Counted from the first letter of the stretch, positions 20,786 through 30,879 are shown. The stretch is DNA of 64,000 bases from Branchiostoma floridae (GCF_000003815.2 NC_049987.1:15481434-15545433); one strand, 5' to 3'. Notes: a model not told the origin generated them from the letters alone. A program made the numbers and translations.

Positions 20786-21089
20786 GTAACGCTAGTCAGA
20801 CTATGTACTTTGCAATAGTTGTCATCTTTTGTGAGGGTGTACTGTGGCTTTCTTCAAACTTAGTGGTTAAACTGTGACCATATGAAGAATTGTTGCATTT
20901 ACTTGTCTAGCCTAGCAGGCTTCCTGTCCGTTTATTTTTGCCGATTATATGCTGTTCTCTGGTTGAGTATCAGTTCAGAGTGTTCGGTTTCTAATTAAGA
21001 AAACAACCAATTGTACAACCAACTCCACGTTGTATACAGTTAATGTACTGAACGTTCAATGTCATGTTTCTGTTGTATAGGCCTATAGG

Positions 21090-21281
21090 ATGGCGCAGCC
21101 TATACACGATCACGACTCGCCCAGCACGCCCTTCAGTTGGACCGTCTTCATAACAGTGGCAGCGGTTTTAGTCTTGCTGATTCGGGCAGTGGATATTCGT
21201 CAGGCCTTTACAATAGCCATGGTAGCGGGTTTCGCGGTCTTTGTCTTCGCTTACAGCCTGCTGTTAGTCAGGGGTGGCTGA
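21090..21281 (+). CDS. Small two-helix membrane protein D (63 aa), hairpin family
   Basis: Starts MAQPIHDHDS. AG acceptors at TTGTATAG and at CCTATAG lie 1-10 bases before the ATG. A 15-residue polar, His/Asp/Ser/Pro-rich N-terminus is followed by helix 1 (about 16-31), the turn IRAVDIRQAF and helix 2 (about 40-60), ending RGG. The turn matches the family pattern R-x-[MV]-D-x-x-Q-A, while the N-terminus is unlike the MD start of the other members. The first exon and promoter are shared with the 18375 gene through the 17216/20500 duplication, so promoter and coding exon have been shuffled independently. Function unknown. Confidence 0.68.
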   Translation: MAQPIHDHDSPSTPFSWTVFITVAAVLVLLIRAVDIRQAFTIAMVAGFAVFVFAYSLLLVRGG

Positions 21282-22015
21282 TTTGCTGAATAGATGACTA
21301 ACAAGGTGTTGGACTCACGACGAAAGACGATATGACGCTAGTTCACCTTTATCCGTTGGTTAACCTTTATCCGTTGTTAAAAAAAAAACAGGGTATTTAG
21401 GGATACCAATTCGAAGGACGGTAGTTTCAAATTCTATTATATTCAAAATATTACAGTTCGAAACCATTGATCGTCGACTTGATACCCTAAATATATATCC
21501 TGTTTTTAAAACAATGGATATAGGTTACCCCGCGGATAAAAGTGAACTAGAGTTACATGTAGAAATGTCACACGCCGATTGAAAAAAAAATTGTACCCGA
21601 ACTATGAGTACGAGGGGAAGGACAACCTCAAGCCAACCGTATACACTTACGCCACATCTTCAGAAAAGACGCTGGAGGCCGTATGTTCCCCGTATATAGG
21701 AACTTTGTTCGAACCAGTACACAACAAAAATTTTTCGCCATGTGGCTTCCTCAGTGTTATGGGCTCGAATGAGCTCGAGCATAGTACAGCATGATCGCTT
21801 TTATAGACCAGGTGCATAGTGCCTTGACCGGTGCAGGTGCAAGGTGCCCTAGGTGGCTTAACCAATCAGTTCAGCAAAAATGACGTAGTGCAGTCTGATC
21901 TAGGCTACTACATGACCTCACTTGACCTCTACCCGAGCTATATTAAACGTTGGGCTTCGCCGATGAATATAGTGTTGTGTGTCTCTTTTGTGTGTCTTTG
22001 AAGGGGAAGTCCTTC
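21282..22015. other. No gene seen; imperfect inverted repeat at about 21400-21500
   Basis: A segment around 21385-21415 (ACAGGGTATTTAGGGATACC) is partly complementary to 21480-21505, suggesting a small foldback. The ORF at 21579-21794 has no recognisable feature. Confidence 0.35.
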
Positions 22016-22171
22016 AGTTTCGATGACGAATCTTGAGAGTTTCGCTCCCCTCATTTCTACTGCGCATTTTACCTCAAACTTCGGACGAGGTACAACTGCC
22101 AGGCATCCACACAATCGACAGAGCGAGATATCGGAACAAGAGTGTACGAAAGGCACATAAAAAACTTCAAG
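22016..22171 (+). promoter_or_regulatory. Promoter block and non-coding first exon of the 22822 gene
   Basis: AGTTTCGATGACG at 22016-22028 is followed ten bases later by AGTTTCGCTCCCC (22038-22050) and CATTTCTACTGCGCA. The exon ends at 22171 (TTCAAG before GTAACATTT). The order, TGACG then a GAAAC-type site, is that of the promoters at 24664 and, on the other strand, 29280. The acceptor partner ends at 22820. Confidence 0.55.
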
Positions 22172-22821
22172 GTAACATTTAAAATGTTATCATTCCTTTA
22201 CCAGGCACCGGTCTTTTTTACGAATCGAAAATCTACATTTTGTTGGACAGTTTTGTTGATCTTGCTGTGTTTCAAAGCTATACAACCTCATTTTTCTTAT
22301 ATGGCTAAAATAGGGGACTCTCTCCAATATAAGAAGTCGAGACACTATGCTAACTTAAGGGCTATAAAGAAGCTTGCATAATGAACCACACATTGCGATC
22401 AACGACGTTGAAAGAGTGAAACGTTTTTTACCCTAGCTGTCAGAAGCTCAAAGTGTTTGCAGCAGATGTATGCGTAGCTATGGCTTTCACGGGGTTCCTT
22501 GGCAGATATCACGTTTCTCAACCACAGTTAATACCTGTGTTTACATTGCATCCCTCAATGACCGCTAAAAGCATAGCTTCATTAGCAACCTTAGTCAAGC
22601 AGTGAAACCCTATTCAAATCAAGGATCATTCTGTTTGCTTCACGACTGAAAGACTTTGCCGTGACCGTGTACTAGCACCCCTGTAACAGGCTGTTTTTTG
22701 GTGTTGTGAAAGACAGGCATTAGCGGATAAATGAAGTATAGCTGTTGATGTTTCAATGTCACACTGTTATTGCATTTGCACATTTCGCTTTTTCTTTAAC
22801 CTCTTTACACTGTTTTATAGC

Positions 22822-23139
22822 ATGGACGGTGCTGCCTACTTCGCTGGGTTGGTTGTGAACTTCGTCATTTCTGCGGCTGTATTCGCTGTGACTCGGCAGG
22901 TGGATTTGTACCCGGCCCTTTTTTGCAACATGTTGGCGACTATCCTTGTCTACACATGTTTACAAATTCAAACAGCACCAGACGGTGCTGCCTACTTCGC
23001 TGGGTTGGTTGTGAACTTCGTCATGTCTGCGGCTGTATTCGCTGTGACTCGGCAGATGGATTTGTACCCGGCCCTTTTTTGCAACATGATGGCGACTATC
23101 CTAGTCTACGCATGTCTACAAACATCACCAGACGTGTGA
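22822..23139 (+). CDS. Duplicated-hairpin membrane protein E (105 aa, predicted four helices)
   Basis: Starts MDGAAYFAGL one base after an acceptor (CTGTTTTATAG). Residues 3-53 and 54-103 are near-identical copies of the hairpin unit, each with helix 1, TRQVDLYPA or TRQMDLYPA, and helix 2. Pro replaces the Gln of the family turn. The copies arose by an exact in-frame DNA duplication (156 bp, 22825-22980 and 22981-23130), so the product has four hydrophobic helices where its sister at 18375 has two. The reading frame has been kept through the duplication. An AATAAA at 24570 is a possible poly(A) signal. Function unknown. Confidence 0.72.
   Translation: MDGAAYFAGLVVNFVISAAVFAVTRQVDLYPALFCNMLATILVYTCLQIQTAPDGAAYFAGLVVNFVMSAAVFAVTRQMDLYPALFCNMMATILVYACLQTSPDV
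22825..23130 (+). repeat. In-frame tandem duplication inside gene E
   Basis: Unit 1 is 22825-22980 (156 bp) and unit 2 is 22981-23130 (150 bp, with a 6 bp loss near the end). They differ at only a handful of bases, which indicates a recent event or ongoing conversion. Confidence 0.95.
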
Positions 23140-23807
23140 GAGTGGTAGCTGAAACTGTACGGACGAATAAGTTGTGACTGTTTGCGGAAATAGCAGCTGC
23201 ATTCTGGTGTTATTTGTGGTTTTGTGGATTGTTGTGCTTTGAGTAGGAGAGTAGAGAGATATACCAAAGCTTTCTGTCGTCTTGACACTACAACCAACAC
23301 CGTTTGTCAAGAAAATGACATGATCATGAATTGGCCGTAGGGCAATCCTGACTTCAATGCTGTGGGGGGAGCACTTAAAGCATATCAAATGTGCTATCGT
23401 ATATTACTTGTACTGCATAGTTTTTTACTTGAATGGCAATGCCAATCTCGCACTATACACGCTTCTGTCGGTAAACTATCTGTATCCACCATAATAACCC
23501 ATAGAGTGACAAAAAGATATAAATGCTATTCCATATCCACCATAACTGATAAACTGACATGAAGACCCCTTAACGCTTAACGTAAGTAATCAAGACTCAT
23601 CCTTTGTGGCTGTTTAGTTGTTTACTGTAGTAAATTTTACTTTAAATGCCTCATTTCTGAAGAAAGTTCTGTAGCTATTATTTCTAATCTTTATTTTTCT
23701 GTAGCTGGAAGAAAAACACAAACCACGTGTGGCAGATTGTGGTCCTCTTGGATATAGTTTAGAATGCTGCCTAGCTATATAAATCTAGTTTGATATATAG
23801 TCAAGAG

Positions 23808-24241
23808 TAGGGCTGGGTATCGGTACAGCGTACCGGTACAAAACCGGTTTTTCTTATTGAACCGGTCCAGAAAAACCGGACCTGAAAAAATTAGGTGGAC
23901 CGAATGTTGGACCGATTAGAAATTTAACAGATTATTTTATCAAACATTCACATGTTCTGGCGCTTGCAGGTGGAAGAAAATAACAAGAGTGAAGTAGAGT
24001 AGAGGTTTTAGTAATTTCTACCAAGTTATACAGCCAATCGTACAAGTACAGTTAGCGTTGTATGATTTTAAAACGCAAGTGTAAGTCTAATACTCCACCA
24101 AACAGATTTTTTTGTAGTGAAATTGACCATTGGTACGAGTCATAACTGCATCAGGTCCAGGTTCAGGTCCGGACCTGGACCTAATCCTCTGGACCTGAAC
24201 CGGACCTGGACCTGAATTTTCTGTACCGGTACCCACCCCTA
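23808..24241. mobile_element. hAT-like MITE with perfect 8 bp target-site duplication
   Basis: Ends TAGGGCTGGGTATCGGTAC and, inverted, GTACCGGTACCCACCCCTA. GTCAAGAG flanks both sides (23800-23807 and 24242-24249). The right arm has internal GGTCCAGG/CCTGGACC palindromes. No transposase ORF. The end sequence and 8 bp duplication fit the hAT superfamily. A diverged relative is at about 55125-55555. Confidence 0.88.
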
Positions 24242-24663
24242 GTCAAGAGTGTTTGGAGTGTTAGCGTCCGTTTCTCAATGGAAGTATACAATTTGTACTT
24301 ATATACCTTTTTGCTTTAGATGTCTCAGTTCTGGACTGAAGTTTTGAAGTGATTATCTGTACTATGTAACATAATGTAGCATTCCACTTTATATGGCCAG
24401 GTGATTTTTACCCAGCAAAAGTGAACATCATTGATGTCACCTCATATGTCATCATTTCTGTCTGGCATTCTGTCCGTATTGTGTTGTTGACAGTTGACAT
24501 ATAAGTGTATTTCCGACTAGGACGTTTTGTGACTTCATATAAATGTAGTGATGCTATGTGTTAATCGGAATAAAAAGGTGAAATACTATTGTTTTGGTTC
24601 AACAATGGTGAGAAAAATCTTTGTATGTTTCATGTGTTCTATGTGGCAGGGGAATCACCGCTG

Positions 24664-24710
24664 CTTTCGGTGACGTACTACGCGAGTTTCGCTTCCGCAT
24701 TTCTGACAGG
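24664..24710 (+). promoter_or_regulatory. Orphan promoter block of the small-gene type
   Basis: CTTTCGGTGACGT (24664-24676) is followed by AGTTTCGCTTCC (24685-24696; GGAAGCGAAACT on the other strand, a GGAANNGAAA ETS-IRF composite) and GCATTTCTGACAGG. It matches the block upstream of the 22822 gene in orientation and order, but no hairpin-coding exon follows. An intact donor was not found either, so it may be a dead copy or serve a gene I could not see. Confidence 0.5.
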
Positions 24711-24835
24711 TGTTTGACCCAACAGTACCAGAGTCCTTTAACACTGTACGCCTTACATGCTGAGACGCTTATTTGTAAACTAACAGAAATAACATTTTGA
24801 TGTCTTTAGTAGACAGTCTGACGGGGAAGGAAGCA

Positions 24836-25005
24836 AGGTGAGAAGGCAGAACCTAAGAGAGAGAAAAGAGTGGGAGAAAGGGGGAGGCTCGGAGAAAGAG
24901 AGAATGAGCGAAATCAATTTAGAGAGAGCTAGACACACGGAGGGAGAAGAAGCAGGTGGGAGAGAGGGAAAGAGAAACAGAAAAAGAGAGAGAAAGAGTA
25001 CTTGT
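24836..25005. repeat. Purine-rich GA low-complexity tract, paired with 30880-31035
   Basis: A GAGA-rich stretch. Together with flanking blocks (GTACGCCTTACATGCTGAGA upstream, GTGACGACCTATTCAAATT downstream) it resembles 30795-31090 (CACGCCTTACACGTTGAGA; GTGACGACCTGTTAT), so the two are diverged copies of one duplicated segment. Confidence 0.7.
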
Positions 25006-25019
25006 GTCAGATACTAGTT

Positions 25020-26203
25020 TGCACACTGCTCCACGGCAACTAACGTCGTACGTGACGACCTATTCAAATTAAGATAAATAACATATGACACACAATTAGC
25101 TCTCTTACCCTGGACTCAACATAAAGAAAGTACCATATCATGCGCCTTATGATAGGAGTTCACAATGATCAATATCAGTTGACCATCTTACCAGTCGCGC
25201 ATTGCATGACGGGGTGGCTTGTGTTGACGAGACAAAGATGGCGATGTTACCAAGGGAGAATTTCAAGACAGAAGAGACAAGATCGTTGTTTGTAGTTTTA
25301 CAGCTTTACAAGTAAGTACATGTAGATGGGCACAAAGGTTATCTATAATAGTTCTGATACATCCATATTGTTAATGTTACGATCAAACATATCATAGCCA
25401 CGTTACAGATGGCTTATTTTGTCTACGTATATGTTGAAACAAATACTAGATGTTTGGCGAGGGGTAGCTGAGGCAACTAGGCTCTGAAAAACTTATTTAC
25501 TTGTAGTGCTTTTCTGCCAGGAAGATAACGACAATTTTACGTCTTCCAAGCTAGGCTAGTCGCATCGGCTAGGGGAGGGGGGTTGTAGCGGAAGCAAAGT
25601 AGTACATTTGTACATGGTCCAAACTTAGCTCTATCTTTTCTTTGTTCTGATGGATTCTATTCATTTTGCCCACCTGCAGTAATCATACGCAATTTAAAGT
25701 ATCATTTTACAATGGCTTCGCAAGTTTCCAAATCATTTCCCCCATACATATGAAATAGTACAAGCAACTGTATATACCGATTTTCATTGACAAACTGTTC
25801 CCTGGCCTCTAGGAGGTTAAATCTCTTTGCTTGCCCTGACCGGACTTCAGTAAATATAATTAAAAACGACACGTATTGTATATACCTTAAAAGGAAAGAA
25901 TGACGCTAATACGGTTGATGTTTAGCGACGTGTAAACAGTCAGCTGCAATCTTTGTACACGTCCGTCCGCCATGTTGACTATTTTGCAGAGATCCAAGCA
26001 GATGTATTCAGGGATATTAGATAGAATCTCCTCGCTGCCTATTTTTAACTTTCAGTACTCTTCTCTGGTCTTGCTTTTTTTTACGATTTGCCTACCTGAA
26101 TTTGTGATAGATACGATGTTAAAAAAGTGTACTGAATTAAAATAGGCGTAAAACTCCGAAATGACCTGCAGCTGGATTCTCACATCTGCTTGGATATCAG
26201 GTA
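25020..26203. other. No confident gene; short exon-like ATG segment at 25237
   Basis: An ATG at 25237 (ATGGCGATGTTACC) opens a short frame that reaches a donor-like GTAAGT near 25311. It resembles the ATGGCGACTGAAACC region at 17225, which I treat as non-coding. The rest is AT-rich. Confidence 0.35.
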
Positions 26204-26989
26204 CAGTGGAAGCCGCTTAATTGCACACCCAATTTGCCAACGAATTTCGTGCAATTATCCGGCGTGTGCGATAATGCGGAGTTGGTCATTTGGACCGCAC
26301 CACCACGGGCGGAGGGGCCTAGAGGTGGTATGGAAGGTAGCATAATAAAAATTTGACATTCATAACGTACATATAGTTAGTCCCGAGAAGGCTGTCATGA
26401 CCCTCTGCAAAGAAAATAGAGAAAGGACAACGAACATGCTTTGAGTTTGCATTCCTTCAGTTCTCCATGTGATCTACTCCATTACATCACACGCACAAGA
26501 GAGTTCCTCTCAGAAGTTACAACGCACAGTTTATTACGTGTTATTGTTAAAGTAGTGCTGTACCTGTTGTGCTCCGAACGTAGGTCATATACTTGTCTTC
26601 ATGAAACATCACACTGCAATACACTTGAAATCGAAACTTAAAGTAAGTTATTGTATACGTTATGTAGCTTCCTGATCACGAAACTAAAGCAATGCACCGC
26701 CGAAGGCGAGTGTTATGTCCGTCTGTAGGACCGGCGTCGCTGTGTGGTTTCCGACTGTCTGTCAAGAACTTGTACCGCATATGACGCTTTTTAGCACGCA
26801 TTTTCTGTCAATTTGTAGACGATGTTTGGCACATTTTCGTGCAATTATCCGGCGTTGGTGATTTTTTGTCGTGCAGATAAGCGAAGTCACTAACAATGGA
26901 GTGAATGGAAGATGGTTTGGGATTTGGGGATTCCGTGCAATTAGCCGAAGTGTGCGTTTATCCGAGGTGCAATTAACTGGCTTCCACTG
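26204..26989. mobile_element. Non-autonomous DNA transposon with TIRs and TA target site (pogo/Tigger-like)
   Basis: Left end CAGTGGAAGCC and right end GGCTTCCACTG, each flanked by TA. Subterminal GTGCAATTATCCGGCGT and related sequences occur in both halves. Length is 786 bp. The ORFs inside show no transposase signature. Confidence 0.8.
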
Positions 26990-27840
26990 TATACAGGCAT
27001 CTCGTGGTGCAACAGGTTGCTGACATTGCTTCGACACAGCAGTTTCATGAAGGGATTCCTACTAACCAAGTTTTATTTTATGAATCTAGTAATAACAGCA
27101 TATCACACATATGTACCTGTCACTGCTTTTGGCAAAGTGCTGGGTGAGAGTTTTAATATTAATCTCGACACAACCGGTTGCAAAAGAGACTAAGATATGC
27201 AAAGTACGAGTAACGTAAGTAGGTTAACATGTGTATTTGTCAATGAATCATAATAATAAGAGTGTAAACTACTGATTTAAGGACGAAGCATGGGTCTAAT
27301 TGCATAAGTACAATTAATTCAACTGTGAAATCTTTAGATTCTTGTTTTGGCGTCTTTGAATGAAAAAAATTACATAACGAACATTGATGTTAGTAATTTC
27401 ATATTTTCTTTCATTTTCTCTCTCCGTCTAGTTCGTCGCTACACTTTTTTTCAAGGTATTTTTTTATTGCCATGAAGAATAATATACAAAAACAAAAAAA
27501 AAGCTGAACAGAAAACAGCCTCCCATAAATCATTTACAGCAGAAAATAACCAAATCAAGCGAAATCATACATTCAAATATCAAAATTAAGCATAAGTATC
27601 CGCATACGTCAAAAAAAGCAAGCGAAATCATAAGCACAAAGTTCCCCACTTACCCCGAAGTTTTTTTGCTATGCTTTATCTAAAAAAAATTATATATATA
27701 AACCCGATGATGATATAAACCCACTATATAGATGAGATCGCAAATAGATGATGCGATCATGCTGTAAAAGTTCCCTACACACTACGTCTTGTTGTCGTCA
27801 CGTGTAGCAATAAAGCAGACAACCCTTGCCAGGACATCAA
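26990..27840. other. AT-rich DNA without recognisable genes
   Basis: Poly-A and AT-rich stretches, no conserved ORF. It ends at the inferred 3' end of the minus-strand gene. Confidence 0.4.
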
Positions 27841-27852
27841 GTGCGAAACAAC

Positions 27853-27858
27853 TTTATT
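27853..27858 (-). terminator. Poly(A) signal for the minus-strand coiled-coil membrane gene
   Basis: AATAAA on the minus strand, 135 bases past the stop codon at 27993, with no other good hexamer between. Confidence 0.5.
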
Positions 27859-27992
27859 GACAATTGCGTTTATCAAAACAAAATAACTATTTGATTCTGG
27901 ACATACGATTGCTGGTTTCGTTATCAGTCTGATGCAGTTCGTTTTTCTCTTTCTTTTTCTTTGGCCCTGTCCTCATCACAGATCAGGTTGCA

Positions 27993-28649
27993 TCACAGAT
28001 CCGGTTGCCATTTTGCTCTAGTTCCAGTATTCCTTTTTGGTGACCATTTTATGTTCATTTGGAGCCCAAGACGTTCCATCTCAGATTCTGAAAAACGTTT
28101 CACCGACTGTTTCTGGATGCGTTTAGAATCGCTATAAATCCAGCCATGTTGCTCATCCTCTGTGATTTCAATTACGTCTGTAGACGTGGCTATATCCCGG
28201 TAAGCTTGAACCTGCTCTCGTTCAAGAGACAGTTGTTCTTTTTTGACGTCCGCATCTAAGCTTGCCATTTTCAGTTGGTGACTTTCGCGATCACGTTCCA
28301 GAGCCAGTTTCTCCTTTTCAACTTCTAGCTCCATGCTTGCCACATTTAGACGCTGACTTTCAAGATCACGTTTAAGATACAGTTGTTCTCTCTCAACTTC
28401 CAGTTTCTGGCCCTCCAGCTTCAGGCGTTGCATTTCAAGAGCTGTTGTATTTGACTCATGGAAATGATGTTTCAAGCCTACGGCGCCGAAAATGATAGCA
28501 ATAACTATAATTTGACGGACACTAAGATTGCCAGTCGCCCCGACAATGCTTTTGACGGTGAACATTATTGTTAACGCTGTAACAATGAAAATCAGTACAG
28601 CTTCTGAGATATAGCTCCATAAATTGGTGAGCATATGCATGGTATCCAT
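27993..28649 (-). CDS. Two-helix membrane protein with a repetitive coiled-coil tail (218 aa)
   Basis: Starts MDTMHMLTNL. On the minus strand the ATG lies 19 bases after an acceptor (CATGTTTCAG). Hydrophobic helices are at about 14-32 and 46-60, joined by a short turn with K33 and R45-Q46, the same hairpin plan as the five plus-strand small proteins. A coiled coil follows over about residues 70-152, made of three 25-residue repeats (83-107, 108-132, 133-157) rich in Glu, Lys, Leu and Arg, with LEVEREQLYL and LEVEKEKLAL marking the first two. The last 60 residues are polar and basic. The most likely topology is a membrane anchor with a long helical rod. The first exon and promoter are at 29162-29280. 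No named family recognised. An ORF of this length with biased heptads and flanking splice signals is very likely real. Confidence 0.8.
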   Translation of the reverse strand: MDTMHMLTNLWSYISEAVLIFIVTALTIMFTVKSIVGATGNLSVRQIIVIAIIFGAVGLKHHFHESNTTALEMQRLKLEGQKLEVEREQLYLKRDLESQRLNVASMELEVEKEKLALERDRESHQLKMASLDADVKKEQLSLEREQVQAYRDIATSTDVIEITEDEQHGWIYSDSKRIQKQSVKRFSESEMERLGLQMNIKWSPKRNTGTRAKWQPDL

Positions 28650-29161
28650 TGTGAGCTATCGGTCTTTCCTGAAACATGAGACAAAACAGAATAACATTAC
28701 AATATTACAATAAGCTTTTTAACCTAATTCGAATTCGTCGAGTCGTGGATAAGGACTTTAATAACTTCATTGTAGTATCATTTTGCCATCAAATTTAATG
28801 TTTCGCGAAAATATATAATGAAAACTTGGCATCAGTTCTAACGTGTACTTCCGTGTTTTCTTGTTTCCAATTGCCCTCATGCGGCATCAAGATGTAGTGC
28901 AGGGTCTCATACGCATATCGGAATGTAAGTACTCTGTGGCGCTGTTTTTGACGTCATGTGGTACGGGGCTCTTTTAAGGCTTGAGCACTATGAAGTCACA
29001 CATTCAATGTAATGACATTACCCGTTTTGAACCAAAACCTCTCGCTACATCTGGGTAACAGTATGCTCAAATCGCAGGCCATAAAATAAGTCCTTGCCTT
29101 ACCTAATCCGTGGCGACAACAATATTGAATCGCAAAAAGACCGATGACTATAAAATGTTAC

Positions 29162-29280
29162 CTTCTTGTGCTGTTTGTATTCGCTCCCTTCCTCTTCGGT
29201 GTGGTGTACCTCGGCCCTCCTGTGCAAAATGGCGGGTCAGAAGAGCGGAAGTGAAACTCTGATCTTATCACGTCACCGAA
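29162..29280 (-). promoter_or_regulatory. Promoter with ATF and ETS-IRF composite sites, and first exon of the 28649 gene
   Basis: Reading the minus strand: TTCGGTGACGT (29280-29270), then AGTTTCACTTCC (29258-29247; GGAAGTGAAACT on the plus strand, an exact GGAANNGAAA composite), then TCTTCTGACC. This copies the order and spacing of the 24664 block. The first exon ends at 29162 with AAGAAG before GTAACATTT, the same donor context as the 22171 exon. Confidence 0.6.
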
Positions 29281-29689
29281 CCTGGTAGAAATCCCCTCAT
29301 TCACCTTTAATACGTGTACGTGCGTCAAATAACATTCTGTCCAGTTAATGAACCGTTAAGTTAACAGCCAATCCTGACAAGGGAGTGGCAAAAATTGACG
29401 TCATATCTCCTGTTTTACAGACTTGTTGCACGTTAGGGCGACTCCTAGCATACGAGCCATGCAATGCATCTAGCGTAACTTCACACTGGCAACGACATCT
29501 GAATGTGTACCTAAGAATCGGCTATGTGGAGTTCTCATAGCACTACCATTAAGGAGGGATGCGTACCACGTGAAAGGATTAGGTAGCGACTGGCGCATGG
29601 TAGTCTATTAATTATACGATAATAAAATTTAGTTAAGATTAACTATCTTGGTCTGAATCATGGTTTGAAGTAAAAAAAAACATGGTCAC

Positions 29690-30215
29690 GTAGATTCGAT
29701 TCCACATTACCAAGAGGGTGTTTCTTGCCTTTTGTTCTAACATTTTGGAACTCTTTGTAACAATCTGACTGTGATAAGTAACTGTTTAGAACTAGTTATA
29801 ACATCTGTGTGATGTTATAAATATTTAAAGTTGTATTCATACATGTAAGAAACATTTCTAACATCAAATGCATTAATTCTGTTAGTTTCTTAACTGTTCA
29901 GACAAAGTTTCATCACCATTTGTGATGACATGTTCGAACATTGATACAATGTTTTGTAGAGTCAATTCCACATTACCAAGAGGCTGTTTCTTGTCTTTTG
30001 TTCCAACATTTTGGAAATCTCTATAACATTCTAATTGTGATAAGTTACTGTTTAGAACTGTTTACAACATCATTGTGATATTCAAAATATTTCTACAGTA
30101 TTCAAACATGTTAGAAACATTTCTAACATCAAAGTCATTATTTCTGATGGTTTCTAAACTGTTCCAACATAGATTCATCATTTGTGATCACATGTTCGAA
30201 CTTGGAAACAAAATG
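29690..30215. repeat. Two diverged direct copies of about 255 bp
   Basis: Units begin near 29697 and 29956 with TCNATTCCACATTACCAAGA and contain TTTTGGAA, AACTGTTTA-type, AACATTTCTAACATCAAA and CATGTTCGAAC blocks. Inverted GAGTCAATT and AATTGACTC at 29959 and 30512 hint that the second unit plus its right flank (to about 30520) is a small foldback-ended element. Confidence 0.7.
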
Positions 30216-30639
30216 ATGAAACTGGGTCAGTCGGCTGGGAAGAGGGCAATTCACACATCCCTGCTAAGTACAGGAAATTGTGTCTGTCTGCCACCTTTTC
30301 ACAAAAGAGTCACCAGTGTCTACTAAGGAAAATCTAAAAAATACAAGACCCAAACAAAGGGCACAGCTTAGCAGCTTGATTTATGGGGGTAAGAAAAGTT
30401 TTTATTGAGGAAAAAATGACACAAACTGTTGGAACATGTGATCACATACTGAAATACTATTTTATTTGAAATAGTTCAAACATATTACAAATGACGGTGA
30501 CTCGTAATTGACTCTAACGTCCAGAGTGACGTACAGCTATTATACAGCCGTTAAGGTCTATCTCTGTCTTGGTAATTCTACAACTTGCGTTATTTTCAAA
30601 ATTTCATACACCTAATTTTTTTTTTAAATTTCATAAATA

Positions 30640-30762
30640 CAGTGCCTTTGTTGGAGGCACGTTGAAATTCGTTGGAGGCACGTTGGATTACATTGCAGGC
30701 AGCTTGGAGGCACGTTTGCGTTGTCGAAATCAACAGTGCCTCCAACGTGCCTCCGCTTGGTG
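30640..30762. repeat. Small repeat with GTTGGAGGCACGTTG motif, direct and inverted
   Basis: GTTGGAGGCACGTTG occurs at about 30650 and 30670, with a relative at 30704 and the inverted form TGCCTCCAACGTGCCTCC at about 30737-30754. The stretch can fold on itself. It is probably a MITE fragment. Confidence 0.6.
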
Positions 30763-30879
30763 AGATATAAGGTCACTAGAGCTCAGTAATGCTGCACGCC
30801 TTACACGTTGAGACATGTATTAGCTAACTAACATTTTGCACTTGTCGTTGATATTTAGTCTTTATTTCACAGTCTGAAG

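Larger units (their letters stand above)
22470..23640 (+). repeat. Segmental duplicate of about 18110-19150 (intron, coding exon and 3' flank)
   Basis: Shares GGCAGATATCACGTTTCTCA or variant, CGCTCAATGAC or variant, the coding exon and long 3' flanking blocks with the 18375 gene. The spacing between copies is about 4.4 kb. Confidence 0.85.
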
